Origin: Myxococcales bacterium
GTDB taxonomy: Bacteria > Myxococcota_A > UBA796 > GCA-2862545
Assembly: GCA_019634415.1 (NCBI GenBank)
Contig: JAHQVJ010000057.1
Span: 83,495-147,494, forward strand
Direction: 5' to 3'
Length of the DNA: 64,000 nt
Shown: positions 59,652 to 64,000 of the stretch, piece by piece
Layout of the letters: each line of letters opens with the position of its first letter
How positions within the stretch are numbered: the first letter of the stretch is position 1
Translations under genes and position numbers: made by a program
The notes under the pieces: model-generated
Told to the model about the DNA's origin: nothing
Databases searched by the model: none
Seen by the model: the letters and a program-made list of their open reading frames with translations, nothing else

Positions 59652-61493
59652 TCACACGGCGGATCTGGGCAGCTGGCTTGCGAGGGGTCCCAGCGCCCGT
59701 CCCGCGCCATGGAGCGCCTCCGCGGTGCCACGCACGCCGATGAAGCGCCCGTCCTCGCCGCGCTGGAGCTGTGCGACGTCGTCGAGGCTCGGCCCTCGGA
59801 TGGCCACCTGGATGTCGGCCCGCGTCTGAAGTGCGGTCACCCAAGAGAACGAGGTGTGCAGGGGCTCCAGCACGAACCGATGGCCGATGGGGACGTGCGC
59901 CAGCGCGTCGATGCTGGGAGCACCCGCCTTGTTGACCCACACGGGAGCGGGGCCTGCCCAAGACAGCGCGCGGATGGCGTCGCCGGGCCTGTACGGCCCG
60001 ATCTCGTACCAGGTGCGCGGGCCCGCATCCTGCCAGGTGGGGAGCGGCGGCAGCGTGTCGAGCAGCGCGAGATCCACCAGCACAGGTGCGTCTGCGGGTA
60101 GCTCGAGGCGCGTGGACAGGTCGAGCCCCCAGTCGTCCGAAGCGCCTCTGCGCAGCCGCACCACGCGCTCCCAGATCGGCCCGACGGGTCCGTTCGCTGC
60201 CAGCGTCACCGTCCGAACGTGGGCGTGCAGGGTGCTGAGCGTCTGCTCCGGATCACACCCGCTCTGCCACATCAGGCACAGTCCCAGGTGGGGCAGGGCG
60301 AGGCGGGCCAGCTCGGCGGGGGCGAGGTCGGCCATGTGGAAGTCGAGCCGCTCGAGGTGGGGCAGGGACAACACGGCGTCGATGTCGCTGGCACCGATGT
60401 CCTCGATTCCCACGCGGGTGAGGGCGGGGAGCTGTCGCAGCCCGGGCAGGTCGTCGGGCCGAAGCCCACTCACGTGGCTCAAGTTGGCCAGGCTGGGGCT
60501 CCCGAGCAGTCGGGCGATGCTCTTGGTGGAGCCGCTGGAGCGGGCTCGGAAGGTCATCGATCGCACCGTGCGGAGCCCTGGCTCGTCTCCCATCTTCGGG
60601 AGGTGTCGCGGCTTGCGCCTGCTCACGTCGACGTGCCGTAGGAAGCCCCGCTCGGGGAAGGCGTCGCACAGCTGGTGGACCCACGGGCCGAACCAGCGTG
60701 CGCCCTGGTTCCGCAGGAGCTGGCGCTGCTCCCAGGGCTGGTCCCGCTCCCTCGGGGTGACGGGAAGGCCCCTTCCGTCCCGTCGTGCCCCGGAGAGCTG
60801 GGCCGCGATGAAGGCACCTCTGTCGTCTCCCGTCTGGGCGAGCAGATCGGCGAGCACCGCACGGGGGCCGTCGTGGTCGGGATCGGCAGCGATGGCGTCG
60901 AGCAGCTTGGCGACGGTGTGGGGATCGGCCGTCGCGGCAGCACGAGGCAGGGGCCAGCGGGCAAGCCAGCCGTCGAGGCGCGTCCGGGCTGCAGGGGACA
61001 GCTCGGTGTGGGCGGGTCCACGGTAGGTCAGGGCACCGACGCGCTTGGACATGCGACGCGCGAAGTTGCTCTGATCGTCGAGAAAGAGCGACTTCCCGAA
61101 CTGCACGAAGTCGAACTGGGGGCCGACTCCCTGGCTGGCGATGTCCAGGAGTAGCGACCACCACTCGCCCTTGCTGCCGTGGCTTCGGAACCGAAGATCG
61201 CGGATCCAGCCCAGCACGGCATCGACCACTCGCGGATCGGGACCCATGGACCACACGACGTGCAGCCGTTGGATGGCCTGCGGGCAGCGGCCGTGGGTGA
61301 GGGTGGCGAGTAGCGGCGAGACGTCGAGATGGGTGGCCGTCGCGGCGACCGCCAGCCAGGTGATGTGGTCTTCGGCGTCGCCGGCCACGTGCTGCTCGCT
61401 GCCGAGCTCGGCGTCGAGTCTGCGCACGACGTGTGCGAGCTTGGGATCCCGGTGGTCGCGCCACCACAGGAGTGCCTGGTGGAGATCGTCCAT
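59652..61493 (-). CDS. TIGR02996-domain protein with leucine-rich-like repeats
   Basis: The 613-residue protein has no signal peptide. Near residues 195-235 is a TIGR02996-type segment (AKLLDAIAADPDHDGPRAVL, ADLLAQTGDDRGAFIAAQL), which marks large paralogous families in myxobacteria and planctomycetes. It usually stands before leucine-rich repeats. Here LxxL-rich stretches follow (LPGLRQLPALTRVGIEDIGA, VLSLPHLERLDFHMADLAPA), a degenerate LRR solenoid. The N-terminal 190 residues and the C-terminal 150 are unique. A protein-recognition role is expected. It ends at the hairpin at 59631-59651. Confidence 0.8.
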   Translation of the reverse strand: MDDLHQALLWWRDHRDPKLAHVVRRLDAELGSEQHVAGDAEDHITWLAVAATATHLDVSPLLATLTHGRCPQAIQRLHVVWSMGPDPRVVDAVLGWIRDLRFRSHGSKGEWWSLLLDIASQGVGPQFDFVQFGKSLFLDDQSNFARRMSKRVGALTYRGPAHTELSPAARTRLDGWLARWPLPRAAATADPHTVAKLLDAIAADPDHDGPRAVLADLLAQTGDDRGAFIAAQLSGARRDGRGLPVTPRERDQPWEQRQLLRNQGARWFGPWVHQLCDAFPERGFLRHVDVSRRKPRHLPKMGDEPGLRTVRSMTFRARSSGSTKSIARLLGSPSLANLSHVSGLRPDDLPGLRQLPALTRVGIEDIGASDIDAVLSLPHLERLDFHMADLAPAELARLALPHLGLCLMWQSGCDPEQTLSTLHAHVRTVTLAANGPVGPIWERVVRLRRGASDDWGLDLSTRLELPADAPVLVDLALLDTLPPLPTWQDAGPRTWYEIGPYRPGDAIRALSWAGPAPVWVNKAGAPSIDALAHVPIGHRFVLEPLHTSFSWVTALQTRADIQVAIRGPSLDDVAQLQRGEDGRFIGVRGTAEALHGAGRALGPLASQLPRSAV

Positions 61494-61639
61494 GCCTGCT
61501 CCGAAGGTGAGCTATCACGCGCGGCTTGCGCGCATCCCGCGCGAACCGCGCGAGATCGCGGGTCGGATTCGTCGATTCGGTAGGTTGGCGCGTGCGGTGG
61601 CTCGGCACGGACCTTGCGATGCTCTGAGTGGGAGGATCC

Positions 61640-63664
61640 ATGATGTTGATCGCCATGCCGTTGTTGCTGGCCTGCCGGCCCACGGTGGAGCCCGGGCCGA
61701 GCGAGTTCCCGCCCACCACGCCGCGCGAGGACGACACGGGAACCCCGCGCGACACGGGGGAGCCTCCAGACACGGGAACCCCCGAGGACACGGGCACGCC
61801 ACCACCACTGCTCGAGGACGAGCACCCGCCCGAGGAGGAGGACATCCAGCTCGAGTGGGTCTGGGCGGACGTGCCGGTGCCGGGCAAGGACACCGTCCTC
61901 GACGACCCGGTGATCAAGGCGGTGCTCACGAACCCCACCGACAGCGTCCAGAGCCTGACCCTGTTGGTGCGCGGCGACGAAGGGGACGGCATTCCCCAGA
62001 CGCCCCGTGATTCCTTCTTCGATCTGATCCTGCATCCGGGCGAGGAGACGAGCGTAGAGGTCGACTTCGGGTTCCTCCTTTCACGGGAGACGGAGCACAG
62101 TGGCGCTGTGACGCTCGTGGTGCGGCGCTGCCCCCGGGATGCTCCGTGGGAGTGCACGACCGGCGCGCTTCCGCCCGTCTACTTCCACCTCGATCTGAAC
62201 ACCGGAGACACGGTGGTCTACGACGAGGATGGTCTGTGTGCGCGGCACAACTGCGGCGCCTACCTGTCGCGCGACAAGCCCGAGGACGGCACGGTGCGCG
62301 TGGTGGCGGGCAGCCCCTTGGCGCGACTGGCTATCGACGAGGGAGATCCGGAGGTGCCGCCCTTCGATCCCACCCCCGACGACATCGCCTCGAACGTGCG
62401 CAACTACGACGTGTGCCTGCGCACCGACGTGCTCATCTCCGATGCCGGCTGGTCACCCTACGCCGGCGGGCTCACGGAGGACTACTGGGCCAACGCCGGA
62501 GATCCGGGCAGCTTCGTGGTGATCAACCGCGGCTACCGGGCGCGGGTGCTGGGCCCCAGCCTCGACACCACCATCGACAGCGATCCGATCGATGGCTGCT
62601 TCACCTTCCAGGGCTTTCTGGACGCCGAGTACGACATCGTGGTCTACGCCTACTCCACCGACACCGCGGGCAACGTGTTCCGCGTGCACGACGCGGGCAC
62701 GGACACCTCGAGCTGGTATCCGGGCAGCACCCAGTCGATGATGTTCGCCAACGTGGAGCTGGACCCGGACGGGCAGAACAACCTGGTGATCGACGGGCGC
62801 CTCGACGACCGCTGGACCACCATGGCGGTGGGCGCCTACGCGCTGTACCGCTTCCACGACGGCGCCTCGAACCGCACGATCTCCACGAGCTGGGGCGACA
62901 GCTGCGGCAGCTCGGGCTCCATCCACGGCGACGCCGAGCACTACATCGAGTCGAACAACGCGCACCTGCTGCGGATCGGACGCTGCGCGGATCCGGCCAC
63001 GGACACCCGCGAGAAGATGCTGATCACCCACGAGATGGGGCATGCCATGCTGCGCATGCACTACGGCTACGACGGCGACGAGCAGCCGCGGAGCCAGAAC
63101 TGGGATCCGAACTCGGATCCGGCGCTGAACCTGGCGGATCCGGGCAACGGCAAGCGCTGCTACCTGACCGACGACAAGGGCGATCCCAGCCCGGGTAGCT
63201 ACAGCATCCACACGGTGGAGTTCAACTCCCAGGCCTTCAAGGAAGGCTACGCGGACTTCTGGTCGGCGCGGGTGTGGAACCTGCGGGAGGAGCAGGCGAT
63301 CTACGTGTACCGCTCCGACGTGTTCGACCTGGAGACGTGGGACACCTTCGGCCTGGGGCTGGCGGGCACCGGGGGCTTCACGAGCAACTGGTGCGAGGTC
63401 ACCGACCCCGACGACGTCTCCACGAAGGGGGACTGGACTCGCTTTCTGTGGGACGTCTACACGGATCCGGAGTGCAAGGATACGCCGACGCGGCTCGAGA
63501 TGATGGATCTGTACCGGGACGTGCGAGAGAATCACCGCACGGGCGACTTCGAGCTGGACATCGACACCTGGGACCAGGGCATGATGAACGCCTTCGAGGA
63601 GTCGAGCCTGGACTCGTGCGTGAAGGACCGAGCGCTGATCTGGGCGAACTGGAACGGCATCTAA
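61640..63664 (+). CDS. large metalloprotease-like lipoprotein
   Basis: The 674-residue lipoprotein starts at ATG 61640 (GGAGG four bases upstream; ATG 61643 is an alternative), with lipobox LIAMPLLLACRP. An Asp/Thr/Pro linker (DTGEPPDTGTPEDTGTP) leads to ~350 residues of beta-rich sequence. The zinc site is HEMGHAMLRMH (His464, Glu465, His468, His474), with metzincin spacing but Leu in place of the usual Gly. FKEGYADFWSARVWNL follows, like the EGxAD of gluzincin-type peptidases, so the clan is uncertain. It is probably an active surface protease. Three inverted repeats follow its stop. Confidence 0.82.
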   Translation: MMLIAMPLLLACRPTVEPGPSEFPPTTPREDDTGTPRDTGEPPDTGTPEDTGTPPPLLEDEHPPEEEDIQLEWVWADVPVPGKDTVLDDPVIKAVLTNPTDSVQSLTLLVRGDEGDGIPQTPRDSFFDLILHPGEETSVEVDFGFLLSRETEHSGAVTLVVRRCPRDAPWECTTGALPPVYFHLDLNTGDTVVYDEDGLCARHNCGAYLSRDKPEDGTVRVVAGSPLARLAIDEGDPEVPPFDPTPDDIASNVRNYDVCLRTDVLISDAGWSPYAGGLTEDYWANAGDPGSFVVINRGYRARVLGPSLDTTIDSDPIDGCFTFQGFLDAEYDIVVYAYSTDTAGNVFRVHDAGTDTSSWYPGSTQSMMFANVELDPDGQNNLVIDGRLDDRWTTMAVGAYALYRFHDGASNRTISTSWGDSCGSSGSIHGDAEHYIESNNAHLLRIGRCADPATDTREKMLITHEMGHAMLRMHYGYDGDEQPRSQNWDPNSDPALNLADPGNGKRCYLTDDKGDPSPGSYSIHTVEFNSQAFKEGYADFWSARVWNLREEQAIYVYRSDVFDLETWDTFGLGLAGTGGFTSNWCEVTDPDDVSTKGDWTRFLWDVYTDPECKDTPTRLEMMDLYRDVRENHRTGDFELDIDTWDQGMMNAFEESSLDSCVKDRALIWANWNGI

Positions 63665-63667
63665 AGC

Positions 63668-63747
63668 CCGTGGACAGTTGTTGTCCACGGTCCCCTTCTC
63701 GGGGACTCGGGCCTCCAAGCGGACCCTTCTCGGTTCATCGAGGCCCG
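63668..63747. terminator. three successive inverted repeats after the metalloprotease gene
   Basis: The first stem is CCGTGGACA (63668-63676) with TGTCCACGG (63682-63690), loop GTTGT. Immediately after, GTCCCC (63690-63695) pairs with GGGGAC (63701-63706). Third, CGGGCCTC (63708-63715) pairs with GAGGCCCG (63740-63747) across 24 bases. None is followed by a T-run. The first lies 3 bases after the stop and is the best terminator candidate; the rest of 63665-63891 shows no gene. Confidence 0.5.
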
Positions 63748-63891
63748 TTCCACCCCGTCGCCATCGGACGACGGGGCCAGCGCGATGACCCCTCCCCGAG
63801 CGTTTAGGGTCTTCCGGGGCTCCCGGGCGACACGCTCCTCCCCCTGCGTTGGTGTCGCGATCGGCGGTGTACGCACGAGTCGGTGCACACG

Positions 63892-64000
63892 ATGCGACAC
63901 GTGCAGGTGCCGCGCCGCATGGTGCAGACAGCCCGGGCCGTCGTCGACAGGGAGCCCGAGATCCGCTCGGTGATGGCGTCGTTCTGGGAGGAAGCGGACG
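63892..64000 (+). CDS. start of a gene cut by the window end
   Basis: From ATG 63892 the frame reads MRHVQVPRRMVQTARAVV, then DREPEIRSVMASFWEEAD, open to the last base. The sequence is protein-like, with a helical, charged composition. The frame is also open a little further upstream and no good ribosome site is seen, so the start is uncertain (ATG 63919 is another option). No family can be named from about 36 residues. Confidence 0.45.
   Translation, partial: MRHVQVPRRMVQTARAVVDREPEIRSVMASFWEEAD

Overview
The window is a GC-rich, very densely coded bacterial chromosome segment (about 55 genes, most gaps under 150 bases). It carries no rRNA, tRNA, phage genes, transposase or CRISPR array that I can see. 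The gene content points to a predatory or social deltaproteobacterium in the broad sense (Myxococcota or a neighbouring uncultured lineage). The signs are about twenty lipoproteins with Thr/Ser/Asp/Pro-rich linkers after the lipobox Cys, several proteins with MopE-type DxDxDG calcium loops, a MYXO-CTERM-like C-terminal anchor, Cys-rich DUF4215-type repeats, a TIGR02996-type protein, and a Ser/Thr kinase with TPRs beside an ECF sigma factor. This placement is inferred from gene content and is not proven.

Layout. 1-6450: end of a membrane protein, a large HExxH lipoprotein, a calcium-loop/L-domain lipoprotein, the remains of a radical SAM gene, and a SUMF1-type protein. 6447-12469 (minus strand): DUF4112 protein, prolyl-oligopeptidase lipoprotein, alpha/beta hydrolase, PcfJ-like protein and the first bestrophin. 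12620-20436: a repeat-rich calcium-loop protein, a CE2-type SGNH esterase, a large zinc metalloprotease, a lipoprotein, a trypsin-like protease and a LysR regulator. 20510-30466: cupin lipoprotein, SecD-head-like lipoprotein, a minus-strand run of amidase, cytochrome c and SDR, then an epimerase, an HD-kinase protein divergent from an RNB ribonuclease, and a second epimerase. 30580-38848: surface and secreted proteins plus a TAXI-type binding protein. 38859-40878: a tight three-gene operon of ArsR repressor, SdpI-like membrane protein and serpin, preceded by a perfect 26-base palindrome. 40885-50667: lipoproteins, ThuA-like and MBL-fold proteins, and a second bestrophin. 50684-58395: a giant regulator with two winged helices, NTPase and TPRs coupled to a small CxxC protein, then the kinase/sigma pair. 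58692-64000: a CbpA-type DnaJ, a TIGR02996 protein, a large metalloprotease and the start of a truncated gene.

How the genes work together. Much of the window serves the cell envelope and exterior: at least five predicted zinc proteases or hydrolases, two SGNH esterases, a serine protease and a serpin. The best candidate for an undescribed system is the ArsR / SdpI-like / serpin operon. It resembles the Bacillus SdpR-SdpI autorepressor and immunity pair, but a protease inhibitor is the third, translationally coupled gene.

Non-coding structure is also notable. A 62-base unit with two hairpins occurs once between convergent genes, where it supplies both stop codons, and as a tandem pair elsewhere. 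A 28-base palindromic element lies inside two unrelated reading frames. Several convergent gene pairs end in U-less hairpins that contain or abut their stop codons.
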